From positions 62,001 to 126,000 of the forward strand of contig NZ_CAJZAG010000001.1 in NCBI RefSeq assembly GCF_914271485.1: 64,000 nucleotides of DNA, in the 5' to 3' direction. Shown one piece after another: positions 34,423-42,466 of this stretch (position 1 is the first letter of the stretch; each line of letters begins with the position of its first letter). Below the pieces are notes generated by a model. The model was not told the origin of the DNA, did not search any database, and worked only from the letters and a program-made list of their open reading frames with translations. The position numbers and the translations under genes were made by a program. This DNA comes from Cupriavidus pampae (GTDB taxonomy: Bacteria; Pseudomonadota; Gammaproteobacteria; Burkholderiales; Burkholderiaceae).

Positions 34423-36033
34423 ATGATTGCCGACGGGGGTTTGCGTCTGGAATTGAGTCAGCCTGGCGAGCAGGTGCGCGCGTGTTTCGCGCCGGTGGCG
34501 GATCGCATGCCACCCGATCGTGCCGCGCTACAGGAGAGTCTCGAAGCCCAGGGCTGGAAGGACGCGCGGCTCGATGCCGACGCGGTGAACGCGTTCCTGA
34601 CGCAATGTCAGCTCGCCGAGCATGAGATCGACGCCGTCATCGGCGCGCTGCACGATGGCGAGTTCGAACTCGAGGTTGCCGACGACAAGCTGGCGCTGCG
34701 GCTCACACTGGTAGCGCCCGAAGGCGGCAAGCCGATCGAACTCGAGGATATCCGCGCGGCCATTACTTCGCTGCAGATTGTCGCGCCGCTCGATATGCCG
34801 GCCATCACGAAAGCGCTCGCGACGGGCACCTGCGAGAACCTGGAGATCGCGCGCGGCACCGCGCCGGTGGCGGGCACGCCGGCCGTGTTCGCGAGCATGG
34901 TGCAGCCGCGCAAGCCCGCGCAGCTGGACGAAGACGACGGCCACTTCGACCTGCGCGACCTTGGCAGTCTGCTGCTGGTCAATCCCGGTACCGCGCTGAT
35001 GCGCCGCACGCCCGCCATGCAGGGTCGTGATGGCGTAGACCTGTTCGGCAAGCCGATCGCGGCGGAGGTGGTGGAAGACGTCACGTTCGCCGACGACCTG
35101 ACCGGCGTGGCCGCCGACCCTAATGATCCAAATCTGCTGCTCGCCGTCATCGCGGGCTCGCCAAAGGTCACGCCGCGCGGCGTGACCGTGAGCCCGGTCG
35201 TCGATGTGGAAGCGGTGGACCTGCATTCGGGCAACGTGACCTTCGATGGCTCGCTGCGCGTGTCCGGCGATGTGCGGACCGGCATGTCCGTCAAGGTGAC
35301 CGGCGATGTGGTGGTCAACGGCACCATCGAGGCCGCGCACGTCGAGGCGGGTGGCGACGTAATCGTCAAGGGCGGCATCATCGGCAAGGCCGAGACCGCG
35401 CATGGCGACAGCGACGACATCGCGAGCGTGCGCAGCAAGGGCGCCGTGCATGCGCGCTATATCCAGAACGCGATCGTCGAGGCCGTGACCGAAGTGATCG
35501 TGGAAAGCGGCATTCGCCAGAGCGATGTCTCCGCCGGCGAGCGCGTGGTGGTGGGTACGCCCACCAGCCAGGGCAGCATCAGCGGTGGCCGCACGCGTGC
35601 GATGACCACCGTCAGCGTGGCCACGCTGGGCGCGCCGGCCGGCACCGCGACGACGGTGCAGGTGGGGCTCAACCCCTTCGCCGACGAGCAACGCACCGCG
35701 CTGGAGGCGCAGCGGCGCAAGGTGCTCGATGACCAGGCCAAGCTGCAGCAGCTCGTGGCGTTCTTCGCCAAGCATCCGGAACGTGCCACCGGCGAGGTTC
35801 GCGAGAAGGCGCGCGCGACGATGCACAAGATCAGCCGCGACCTGTTCGAACTCGAAGCCGAGATCGCGCGCATGACCGAGCAGATGAAGCCTGCCGCCGA
35901 TGCGGTGATCGTGGCCGGCCGCCGCATTCACGGCGGCGTGACGCTACAGGTGGGTCACAAGGTGCTCAAGGTCATGGAAGACAAGTCCGGTGGCCAGGTG
36001 CGCGTGGTCGACGATCGCATTCAGGTGAATTGA
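34423..36033 (+). CDS. FapA-like protein (DUF342, flagellar assembly protein A family)
   Basis: A 536-residue cytoplasmic protein. Residues 80-160 match the DUF342 N-terminal part, and residues about 265-410 form a run of right-handed beta-helix-like repeats (GNVTFDGSLRVSGDV, SVKVTGDVVVNGTIEAAHVEAGGDVIVKGGIIG, in parts). A coiled coil follows (EAQRRKVLDDQAKLQQLVAFF and IARMTEQMKPAADAV, in parts). Members influence polar flagellar placement in Vibrio (FapA), but the exact role here is unproven. The sigma28-like promoter upstream supports a motility link. Followed by a sigma54-controlled receiver gene. Confidence 0.8.
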   Translation: MIADGGLRLELSQPGEQVRACFAPVADRMPPDRAALQESLEAQGWKDARLDADAVNAFLTQCQLAEHEIDAVIGALHDGEFELEVADDKLALRLTLVAPEGGKPIELEDIRAAITSLQIVAPLDMPAITKALATGTCENLEIARGTAPVAGTPAVFASMVQPRKPAQLDEDDGHFDLRDLGSLLLVNPGTALMRRTPAMQGRDGVDLFGKPIAAEVVEDVTFADDLTGVAADPNDPNLLLAVIAGSPKVTPRGVTVSPVVDVEAVDLHSGNVTFDGSLRVSGDVRTGMSVKVTGDVVVNGTIEAAHVEAGGDVIVKGGIIGKAETAHGDSDDIASVRSKGAVHARYIQNAIVEAVTEVIVESGIRQSDVSAGERVVVGTPTSQGSISGGRTRAMTTVSVATLGAPAGTATTVQVGLNPFADEQRTALEAQRRKVLDDQAKLQQLVAFFAKHPERATGEVREKARATMHKISRDLFELEAEIARMTEQMKPAADAVIVAGRRIHGGVTLQVGHKVLKVMEDKSGGQVRVVDDRIQVN

Positions 36034-36053
36034 CGCGGCGCATCAACGGCAGT

Positions 36054-36098
36054 CACGTTACGGGCGCGGTGACACGTTACGTCAGTCGTAACGTAACG
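36054..36098. repeat. Clustered CACGTTACG direct and inverted repeats
   Basis: Two direct copies of CACGTTACG (36054-36062 and 36073-36081, 19 bases apart) and the inverted CGTAACG (36087-36093) followed by TAACG. The last direct copy and the inverted one form CGTTACG-TCAGT-CGTAACG. The cluster begins 20 bases after the fapA-like stop and about 150 bases upstream of the sigma54 promoter, so it may be an enhancer site or a hairpin. Confidence 0.6.
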
Positions 36099-36191
36099 CG
36101 CGCGCGGATGGCCATCTCGTGGCACCCGTCGCGCGCGCGGCGAGCGCGCCATGGAAACGATCAAGACCGGTAGATCACAAGGGTTTGCGGG

Positions 36192-36210
36192 CGATGGCAC
36201 CGCGCCATCG
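36192..36210. promoter_or_regulatory. Inverted repeat upstream of the sigma54 promoter
   Basis: Perfect CGATGGC-ACCGC-GCCATCG, centred about 70 bases before the expected start. A possible enhancer-binding or IHF-flanked activator site. Confidence 0.4.
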
Positions 36211-36247
36211 GCATGCGTGTGCCAGTGCCGAAAAGTGGCAATGCGGC

Positions 36248-36262
36248 TGGCACGGGGTTTGC
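36248..36262 (+). promoter_or_regulatory. Sigma54 (RpoN) promoter
   Basis: TGGCACG-N4-TTGC is a full match to the -24/-12 consensus, with the invariant GG at 36249-36250 and GC at 36261-36262. Transcription should start near 36274, 30 bases before the ATG of the receiver-like gene. Confidence 0.8.
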
Positions 36263-36303
36263 GATATCTCTTCCGACAGACAAACAAAACGGGGAGATCA
36301 AAC

Positions 36304-36720
36304 ATGTCGACCATCGTCATCGAAGCGCATCCGCTGGTGCGCCTGGGCATGCAACGCATGCTGGAACGCATGCCTGGCGTGGGTGCCGTGCGGAGCCTGG
36401 AGCCCAATGCCGTGCTGAGCCTCGCGCATAGCTCGGACGATGCACTGGTCATCTTCGGCATGTCCGAGGATGCCACCGACAACTGGTACCTGCTGCGCCG
36501 TCTCCATCAGGCCCTGCCGAACGCTCGCATTCTGCTGCTGTCGGACAACATGTGGCTGCGTGTACCGTCGTCGCTGCAGAACTGCGGCGTGGCGGAGCAC
36601 CTGCCGAAGTCCGCCGCGATCGAGCGCATGGAAGCGGCCATCCGCAACATGCTCGAGGACGACTACCTGCCGATGCCGCTGCCGGGCCGGCACACATGGC
36701 AATCGGTCCAGCACCAGTAA
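36304..36720 (+). CDS. Degenerate NarL-type receiver-domain protein
   Basis: A 138-residue stand-alone receiver-like protein. The N-terminus VIEAHPLVRLGMQRMLERM copies the NarL/FixJ receiver start but the usual acidic pair is Glu-Ala. The phosphoacceptor position after the third strand (DALVIFGMSED) lacks Asp. The later strand ends in LPKSAAIERMEAAI with the conserved Lys. There is no LuxR-type DNA-binding domain. It therefore cannot be a standard phospho-switch and probably acts by protein contact. GGGGAG lies 8 bases upstream. Expression from a sigma54 promoter is well supported. Confidence 0.8.
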   Translation: MSTIVIEAHPLVRLGMQRMLERMPGVGAVRSLEPNAVLSLAHSSDDALVIFGMSEDATDNWYLLRRLHQALPNARILLLSDNMWLRVPSSLQNCGVAEHLPKSAAIERMEAAIRNMLEDDYLPMPLPGRHTWQSVQHQ

Positions 36721-36742
36721 GCGTCAGCCTCGATGGCGTCGG

Positions 36743-37132
36743 CTACTGACGCCATGTCACGTGCGCGACGGCGGCGCAGGTCGCCATCGCGCCGGTCCAC
36801 TTCCTCTGGGTCACGGTCTGGATCTGTTGCGCGGCGGGCACGGCGATCGGCCGCTGACGCCGTTCCGCGAGACTGTCGGCGATACTCGTAGCCACGGATC
36901 GGCAGCGCGTTTCCGCAGTGCTCCGGCGCAGCACGAAATCCGGATAGCGGTAGTTCATCGTCAGCATAAAACCATCGGCGACGTATTCCACCGTGTACTC
37001 GGTGGACATGTCCCACGTCGACATCTGGCGCGTGATATTCGTCGCGGCCGGTGGGGGCGGCGGCGGTGTCGTCGTGCTGCATGCCGCGGCCAACAGGCAG
37101 GCCGTTGCGGCCAGCGCCAATCTGATCTTCAC
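36743..37132 (-). CDS. Putative lipoprotein (129 aa)
   Basis: Starts with GTG at 37130-37132, backed by GAGGAG 8 bases upstream. The signal peptide KIRLALAATACLLAAACSTTT has a lipobox-like LAAAC at about residues 14-18, followed by Thr and six Pro. The mature part contains Tyr-rich beta-like stretches (EYTVEYVADGFMLTMNYRYPDF, in part) and two Cys that may pair. No family recognised. Convergent with the receiver-like gene, 22 bases apart. Confidence 0.75.
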   Translation of the reverse strand: MKIRLALAATACLLAAACSTTTPPPPPPAATNITRQMSTWDMSTEYTVEYVADGFMLTMNYRYPDFVLRRSTAETRCRSVATSIADSLAERRQRPIAVPAAQQIQTVTQRKWTGAMATCAAVAHVTWRQ

Positions 37133-37191
37133 TGCGGGGCTCCTCGGGCAGGGTTGTTTGCCATCAGCCCGGCATGGTAGCAGCAACGCCC

Positions 37192-37917
37192 CTACAGGTA
37201 CTTGAGCGAGATGGTCGCCAGACCGTCGATCGGCACATCCTGGCTCAGGTCGGGCAGATCGCCGGTTTTGCCCAGTGCGAGCGTGACCTTGATCGGCTGC
37301 GTGATCAGATTGAACGTGCCCGGCAGACTCTCGCCCGGGGCTGCGCAGCCATGCAGTCGTACTCCCGGCTGCGCGGGCCCCTGTAATGAACTGATCCACG
37401 CGTTGCCGCCGTCCTGCGAATAGATGGCCGTCACGTTGCGGCCATCGGCCGTGGCCTGAACGCCGGCATTGGTGCCCAGCATGAGCGAATAGGCGCCGAT
37501 GTTCTTGCCGCCCACCTCGCCCACACCGAACGTATAGCCCGGCGTGCCGATCAGTGCGGCGCTGGCGGCGTCATTGACGGTGCCGGAACGATTGTCGGTG
37601 GTGGTGATGGCAACCTTTGCACCCGGGTTGCAGGTAATGGTCAGCGTGACGATCCGCGCGGGCAGCACGGTGGGGGTTGTGGCGCTCAGCGCGCGCGCCG
37701 AGATGACACCAAAATCGGCGGTTGCGCCGCCGGACAGATCGGCATTGCATGCCGCCGGACGAATCATGCCTTTGACCGTGAGGTCCGCGGATTGCGCCGC
37801 GTGCGCGCCCAGCGGCACCAGGCACAACGCGGCGGAAGCGGTGACGACGAAGCGGGCGAGAGGCAAGCAGGCAAAGCGGCCATGAGCTGGCCGGAGAGTG
37901 GTTAAGCGCGTGTTCAT
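37192..37917 (-). CDS. DUF1120 family fimbrial-like secreted protein
   Basis: A 241-residue precursor with a long signal peptide (cationic start, hydrophobic FVVTASAALCLVPLGAHAAQ). The mature region ADLTVKGMIRPAACNADLSGG (in part), with paired Cys, IVTLTITCNPG and the C-terminal IDGLATISLKYL, matches DUF1120, a family related to fimbrial adhesins. No chaperone or usher gene is nearby, so its assembly partner is unclear. The ATG at 37915-37917 gives a normal signal peptide; longer in-frame extensions are unlikely. Confidence 0.85.
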   Translation of the reverse strand: MNTRLTTLRPAHGRFACLPLARFVVTASAALCLVPLGAHAAQSADLTVKGMIRPAACNADLSGGATADFGVISARALSATTPTVLPARIVTLTITCNPGAKVAITTTDNRSGTVNDAASAALIGTPGYTFGVGEVGGKNIGAYSLMLGTNAGVQATADGRNVTAIYSQDGGNAWISSLQGPAQPGVRLHGCAAPGESLPGTFNLITQPIKVTLALGKTGDLPDLSQDVPIDGLATISLKYL

Positions 37918-38035
37918 GATTGTGCGGGGGCGGAAGCGTGGATGGCGATTGACGGAGGACGCCTTGATTCTCGTCGCCGATGCCGCCGCAATGAATCGCT
38001 GTTTCTTTAAAACAAACTTCAGATACTGCACAAAC

Positions 38036-38068
38036 AAAAATGCCGCCTGGCGCAAACCAAGGCGGCAT
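38036..38068 (-). terminator. Rho-independent terminator after lldP
   Basis: On the minus strand ATGCCGCC pairs with GGCGGCAT (38061-38068 with 38040-38047), followed by TTTTT. A second hairpin, CGCCTCGCGC/GCGCGAGGCG (38077-38098), lies between it and the lldP stop. Confidence 0.85.
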
Positions 38069-38110
38069 CGAAGGTTCGCCTCGCGCGTGCGCGAGGCGGC
38101 AAGTGCAAAA

Positions 38111-39787
38111 TCACTTAACGACCATGTGCGTGAACGGCGGCACGTAGGCCTGCAGCGTTACGAAAAGTCCGACCAGAATCGCCAGCACGATGGAGTGGAA
38201 GAACACGTAGCGCAGGATGTCGCCTTCGTGCCCGTACCACTTGGTCGCGGTAGACGCGACCACGATCGACTGCGCATCGATCATCTTGCCCATCACGCCA
38301 CCCGAGCTGTTGGCCGAGGCCATCAGAATCGGCGACAGACCCAGCTGTTCCGCGGTGGTCTTCTGCAGACCGCCGAACAGCACGTTGGACGCCGTGTCGG
38401 ATCCGGTCAGCGCCACGCCGAGCCAGCCCAGCATGGTGCCGAACAGCGGGTAGAACACGCCGGTCTGCGCGAACGCGAGGCCAAGCGTCGCGTCCAGGCC
38501 CGAGTAACGCGTGAGATAGCCGATGCCGAACATCGCGCAGATCGTCAGCAACGAGTAGCGCGTGAGCTTGATGGTCTCCCAGTATTCCTTGAGCAGTCGC
38601 GGTACCGAATAGCCCATCAGCAGGCCGCCGACGATCGCCGAAACCAGAATGCCGGTACCGGCCATCGACAGCACGTTGAACGTGAACACGGCGCCTTCCG
38701 CGATTTCCTTCGGCACCACGGGCGGGCCCTTGATGATCGACTTGTCGAGGCCCGGAATCGGAAATTTCCACTGCCACAGCGCATCGACCGCCTTCTTGAA
38801 TTCCGGGATACCCCATACAAATACGAAAACGGTAAGGATGATCCACGGCATCCATGCCTTGACGACCGAGATGCCGGCCGAGGCCGCGCTGGCTTTGGCA
38901 TCCGCGGCAATGGCTTCCGGATTGTCGATCTTCGAGTCGTCGTGACGGCCGAGGATCCGGGTCGAAGTCCAGATCTCCTTCGGTTGCCAGATCTTGAGGA
39001 AGCCGGCGAGGCAGGCCATCGAGATCAGCGCGGAGATCACGTCCACCAGCCACGGGCCATGGAAGTTCGACACCAGGAACTGCGGAATCGCGAAGCTGAC
39101 GCCGGCCACGAGAATCGCGGGCCAGATTGCCAGCATGCCGCGGAAGCCCGCGAACGCCCAGATCAGCCAGAACGGCACCAGCACCGAGAAGAACGGCAAC
39201 TGGCGGCCGATCATCGCGGACAGCTGGAGCTGGTCGATGCCGGTCACCGACGACAGACCGATGATCGGTGCGCCCAGCGCGCCGAAGGCCACGGGCGCCG
39301 TATTGGCGATGAGCGCAAGGCCCGAGGCTGCCAGCGGCGAGAAGCCGAGGCCGATCAGGATGGCGCCGGTCACCGCGACGGGCGTGCCGAAGCCAGCCGC
39401 GCCCTCGAAGAACGCACCAAAGCTGAAGGCGACCATCAGCAATTGCAGCCGGCGATCTTCGGTAATGCCCGAGATCGAGTTCTGTAACACCTTGAATGAC
39501 CCGTTCAAGGTAGTTAGCCGGTGCAGGAAGATGATGTTCAGCACGATCCAGCCGATCGGGAACAACCCGGCCACGATACCGAACCCGGCCGCCTTACCGG
39601 CCATCTCGACGGGCATGCCAAACACGAACGCGGCCACCACGATGCCGACGATCAGCGCAAGGCCGGCGGCGAAGTGAGCCTGCAGATGGAAAAATGCGAG
39701 CGCCGCGAGCAACACGGCAACAGGGACCGCCGCGGCAATGGTCGACAGCGCCATATTGCCTAGCGGGTCATAGACTTGACTCCACAC
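38111..39787 (-). CDS. lldP: L-lactate permease
   Basis: A 558-residue inner-membrane carrier of the lactate permease (LctP) family, with about 12-14 hydrophobic segments. Family marks are YDPLGNMALSTIAAAVPV at the N-terminus, FGAFFEGAAGFGTPVAVTGAIL (in part), NTAPVAFGALGAPI, LTGSDTASNVLFGGLQ and SANSSGGVMGKMIDAQSIVVA (in part). It starts with GTG (39785-39787) behind the strong site AGGAGGAG. No lactate dehydrogenase gene is adjacent in the window, so it is probably expressed alone and ended by the terminator at 38036-38068. Confidence 0.93.
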   Translation of the reverse strand: MWSQVYDPLGNMALSTIAAAVPVAVLLAALAFFHLQAHFAAGLALIVGIVVAAFVFGMPVEMAGKAAGFGIVAGLFPIGWIVLNIIFLHRLTTLNGSFKVLQNSISGITEDRRLQLLMVAFSFGAFFEGAAGFGTPVAVTGAILIGLGFSPLAASGLALIANTAPVAFGALGAPIIGLSSVTGIDQLQLSAMIGRQLPFFSVLVPFWLIWAFAGFRGMLAIWPAILVAGVSFAIPQFLVSNFHGPWLVDVISALISMACLAGFLKIWQPKEIWTSTRILGRHDDSKIDNPEAIAADAKASAASAGISVVKAWMPWIILTVFVFVWGIPEFKKAVDALWQWKFPIPGLDKSIIKGPPVVPKEIAEGAVFTFNVLSMAGTGILVSAIVGGLLMGYSVPRLLKEYWETIKLTRYSLLTICAMFGIGYLTRYSGLDATLGLAFAQTGVFYPLFGTMLGWLGVALTGSDTASNVLFGGLQKTTAEQLGLSPILMASANSSGGVMGKMIDAQSIVVASTATKWYGHEGDILRYVFFHSIVLAILVGLFVTLQAYVPPFTHMVVK

Positions 39788-40064
39788 GATGACTCCTCCT
39801 CTGGTGTAGGCGGCCGCCTTGCCTCTATGGGCTCGTGCAACCGTTCTGCCACGTGCGGCGACCGCCGCTTGTATGGCAAATGTCGGATTTTAAGGAGCGG
39901 GCTGTCGCGCGCTACCCAAATTCCCGTCATCGACTTCGTGAAACGGATTCAGGGAACAGGGTTTGCTCGGGGGGTGAGGGCAGCGCGACGCCCGTCCGGG
40001 GACCCTACGCGAGGGTACTCCTCAAACGCGCGTTCGAATTTCAGTGGTGCAGGTTGGCGAGGGA

Positions 40065-40754
40065 TTACTTCAGCGGCAGTTCGAGGATGCCGGTGGCTGC
40101 GGGACGGGCGCGCATGGCGGCGAGCCAGCGCTCGAGGTGGGGACGCTCCGCATGCGGCACCGGCGTGCCGAACCAGCGATGCGCGGCGCAGGCGAGCGAG
40201 ATATCGGCCATCGTGAAGCGATCGCCGCCGATGAAATCCTTGCCTTCGAGCGCGGCATCGAGCATGGCCGCGAGCGGCTCCGTGCGGGCGCACGAGGCTG
40301 CGATGACGGCTTCGTCTCGCGCTTCGGCCGGCGCGCGCACGAGGTTCAGAAAGGCCGGGCCCATCGCGGGACTGAAGGCGGTGGTCTGCCAGTCCATCCA
40401 GCGATCGGCGGAGGCACGCGCCTTGACGTCGGCCGGCCATAACGTGCCTTCGCCATAGCGCGCGCACAGATAGCGCACGATGGCGTTCGACTCCCACAGC
40501 ACGAACGGCTCACCACCGACGTCGGTGCCGCGGAAGTCTTCGATCACGGGGATCAGGCGATTCGGATTGAGCCGGACGTAGGCTTCCGTATCGAGCTCGC
40601 CGCGCACATGGCCGATATCGATGCGTTCGTGGTCCAGATGGAGTTCACGCGCGCACCAGACCACCTTCTGGACGTTGATCGACGACAGCCGGCCCCAGAT
40701 GCGCAGCATCCCCTGGCCCTGGCCATCGTCGGTTGCGAGGTCCGATCGTGACAT
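40065..40754 (-). CDS. Glutathione S-transferase family protein
   Basis: A 229-residue GST. The thioredoxin-like N-terminal domain has LRIWGRLSSINVQKVVW with a Ser likely contacting glutathione, NPNRLIPVIED with the cis-Pro and LWESNAIVRYLCARYG with the ES glutathione site. The all-helical C-terminal domain ends FIGGDRFTMADISLACAAHRW (in part). The ATG at 40752-40754 has GAGGAT 9 bases upstream; an internal ATG at 40709 is the alternative. Last gene of the seven-gene minus-strand operon, 11 bases after the aminotransferase. Confidence 0.9.
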   Translation of the reverse strand: MSRSDLATDDGQGQGMLRIWGRLSSINVQKVVWCARELHLDHERIDIGHVRGELDTEAYVRLNPNRLIPVIEDFRGTDVGGEPFVLWESNAIVRYLCARYGEGTLWPADVKARASADRWMDWQTTAFSPAMGPAFLNLVRAPAEARDEAVIAASCARTEPLAAMLDAALEGKDFIGGDRFTMADISLACAAHRWFGTPVPHAERPHLERWLAAMRARPAATGILELPLK

Positions 40755-40765
40755 GTGCGAGATCC

Positions 40766-41953
40766 TCAGGCCGCGCGTACCTGCGGTGCGGCGTTGGCGA
40801 TCGCTTCGCGGAACAGCTCGCCGAGGATCGTCACGCCTTGCTCGATCCGTTCCTGCGAGACCGTCACGAACGCGAGGCGCAGCGTGTTCTTGCGCGGGGC
40901 GCCCGCGTAGAACGGCGCACCCGGCACGTAGGCCACGTTGCGGCGCACGGCTTCCTCGAGGATCTTCATGCTGTCCAGACCTTCGGGCAGCTCGACCCAG
41001 ATGAACATGCCGCCTTCGGGACGATTCCACGTGACACCCGCGGGCATATGGCGCGTCAGCGCATCGAGCATGAACTCGCACTGCTTGCCGTAGAGGTCGC
41101 GGATGGTCGGGATATGGCGCTCGAGCAGGCCATCGCGCACGGTCTCGTACGCAAGGCGTTGCGTGAAGCTCGGCGTGTGCAGGTCCGAGGCCTGCTTGGC
41201 CTGGCACAGCTTGAAATGCAGGTCCGGCGGAGCGATGACGAAGCCGAGGCGCAGGCCGGGTGCGAGGATCTTCGAGAACGAGCCCATGTAGATCACGCCA
41301 TCGGGATTCATCGACAGCAGTGTCGGCAAGTGGTCGCCGGTGTAGCTGAGTTCACCGTACGGATCGTCTTCGACGATAAGGAGATCCAGTTCCTTCGCGC
41401 GCGCGACCAGTGCCTGGCGGCGCTCGAGCGGCAGGCGGCGGCCGGTCGGGTTCTGGAAGTTCGGCAGCGCGTACAGGAAGCGCGCGCCAGCGGTCAGTTC
41501 CGGCGTGAGCGCATCGGGCAGCAGGCCGCGCTCGTCGGTCGGCATCGATACGAACTCGGGTTCGAACAGCGAGAAGGCCTGCAGTGCGCCCAGGTAGCTC
41601 GGCGTTTCCACCAGCACCGGGCTGCCCGGATCGATCATGACCTTCGCGATCAGGTCGAGCGCCTGCTGCGAGCCGGTGGTGATCAGCACGCGCTCCACCC
41701 CCACGTTGTAGCGCTTCGCCACGAACTCGCGCAGCGGCAGGTAGCCTTCGGTCGAGGCGTACTGCAGCGCGGCCTGCGGATTATCGGCGAATACACGGGC
41801 TACCGCGGCTTCCATTGCCGCTACCGGGAACGACGCCGGAGAGGGCAGGCCGCCGGCGAAGGAAATGACTTCCGGACGCTCGGTGACCTTGAGGATTTCG
41901 CGGATGGCCGAGCTGGTCAGTTGCTGTGCCCGGCGGGAGATAGCCCATTTCAT
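40766..41953 (-). CDS. PLP-dependent aminotransferase (LysN/2-aminoadipate type)
   Basis: A 395-residue fold-type I aminotransferase without a DNA-binding domain. Seen: MKWAISRRAQQLTSSAIREIL start, VISFAGGLPSP, LQYASTEGYLPLRE, ITTGSQQALDLIAKV, PNFQNPTGR, LLIVEDDPYGEL and the PLP-lysine motif GSFSKILAPGLRLGF. Relatives act on 2-aminoadipate, branched or aromatic amino acids; the substrate cannot be fixed. Sits between ridA (47-base gap) and the GST gene. Pairing with RidA fits removal of enamine by-products of PLP chemistry. Confidence 0.9.
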   Translation of the reverse strand: MKWAISRRAQQLTSSAIREILKVTERPEVISFAGGLPSPASFPVAAMEAAVARVFADNPQAALQYASTEGYLPLREFVAKRYNVGVERVLITTGSQQALDLIAKVMIDPGSPVLVETPSYLGALQAFSLFEPEFVSMPTDERGLLPDALTPELTAGARFLYALPNFQNPTGRRLPLERRQALVARAKELDLLIVEDDPYGELSYTGDHLPTLLSMNPDGVIYMGSFSKILAPGLRLGFVIAPPDLHFKLCQAKQASDLHTPSFTQRLAYETVRDGLLERHIPTIRDLYGKQCEFMLDALTRHMPAGVTWNRPEGGMFIWVELPEGLDSMKILEEAVRRNVAYVPGAPFYAGAPRKNTLRLAFVTVSQERIEQGVTILGELFREAIANAAPQVRAA

Positions 41954-42000
41954 GATGTGTCTCTATTGGTCGTGGGGGTGAATCGTGTGAGGGTGCTACG

Positions 42001-42456
42001 TTATTGCACTTCGACAATCATTTCGATCTCGACGCATGCGCCGAGCGGAATCTGTGCCACGCCGAACGCGCTGCGCGCATGCTTGCCCTTCTCGCCGAAC
42101 ACTTCGACGAGGAACTCCGAGCAGCCGTTGGTGACCAGATGCTGCTCGGTGAACTCCAGCGTGGAGTTGACCAGGCTCATCACCTTGACGATGCGCGTGA
42201 CGCGGTTCAGGTCGCCAACATGGCCATGCAGGGTGGCGAGCAGGTCGATCGCGATCGCGCGCGCGGCGGCCTTGCCGGTTTCGGTATCGACGTCCTTGCC
42301 GAGCTTGCCAACCCAGGGCTTGCCGTCCTTCTTGGCGATATGGCCCGACAGGAAGACCGTGTTGCCGGTCTGCGCGGCCATTACGTAGGCGGCGGCCGGT
42401 GCGCCGGCGGTGGGCAGTTCCACGCCGAGGCGCGAAAGGGTGTCATAGACGGACAT
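42001..42456 (-). CDS. RidA/YjgF family protein
   Basis: A 151-residue enamine/imine deaminase-like protein, slightly longer than classical RidA. The active-site Arg is present in HARSAFGVAQIP (Arg128, matching Arg105 of E. coli RidA), and the acidic partner is Glu143 in CVEIEMIVE. Other marks are VFLSGHIAKKDGKPWVGKLG (in part) and VMSLVNSTLEF. It is expected to hydrolyse reactive 2-aminoacrylate-type intermediates. Only 10 bases separate it from the upstream exporter gene. Subfamily assignment is uncertain. Confidence 0.88.
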   Translation of the reverse strand: MSVYDTLSRLGVELPTAGAPAAAYVMAAQTGNTVFLSGHIAKKDGKPWVGKLGKDVDTETGKAAARAIAIDLLATLHGHVGDLNRVTRIVKVMSLVNSTLEFTEQHLVTNGCSEFLVEVFGEKGKHARSAFGVAQIPLGACVEIEMIVEVQ

Positions 42457-42466
42457 GCATTCTCCT

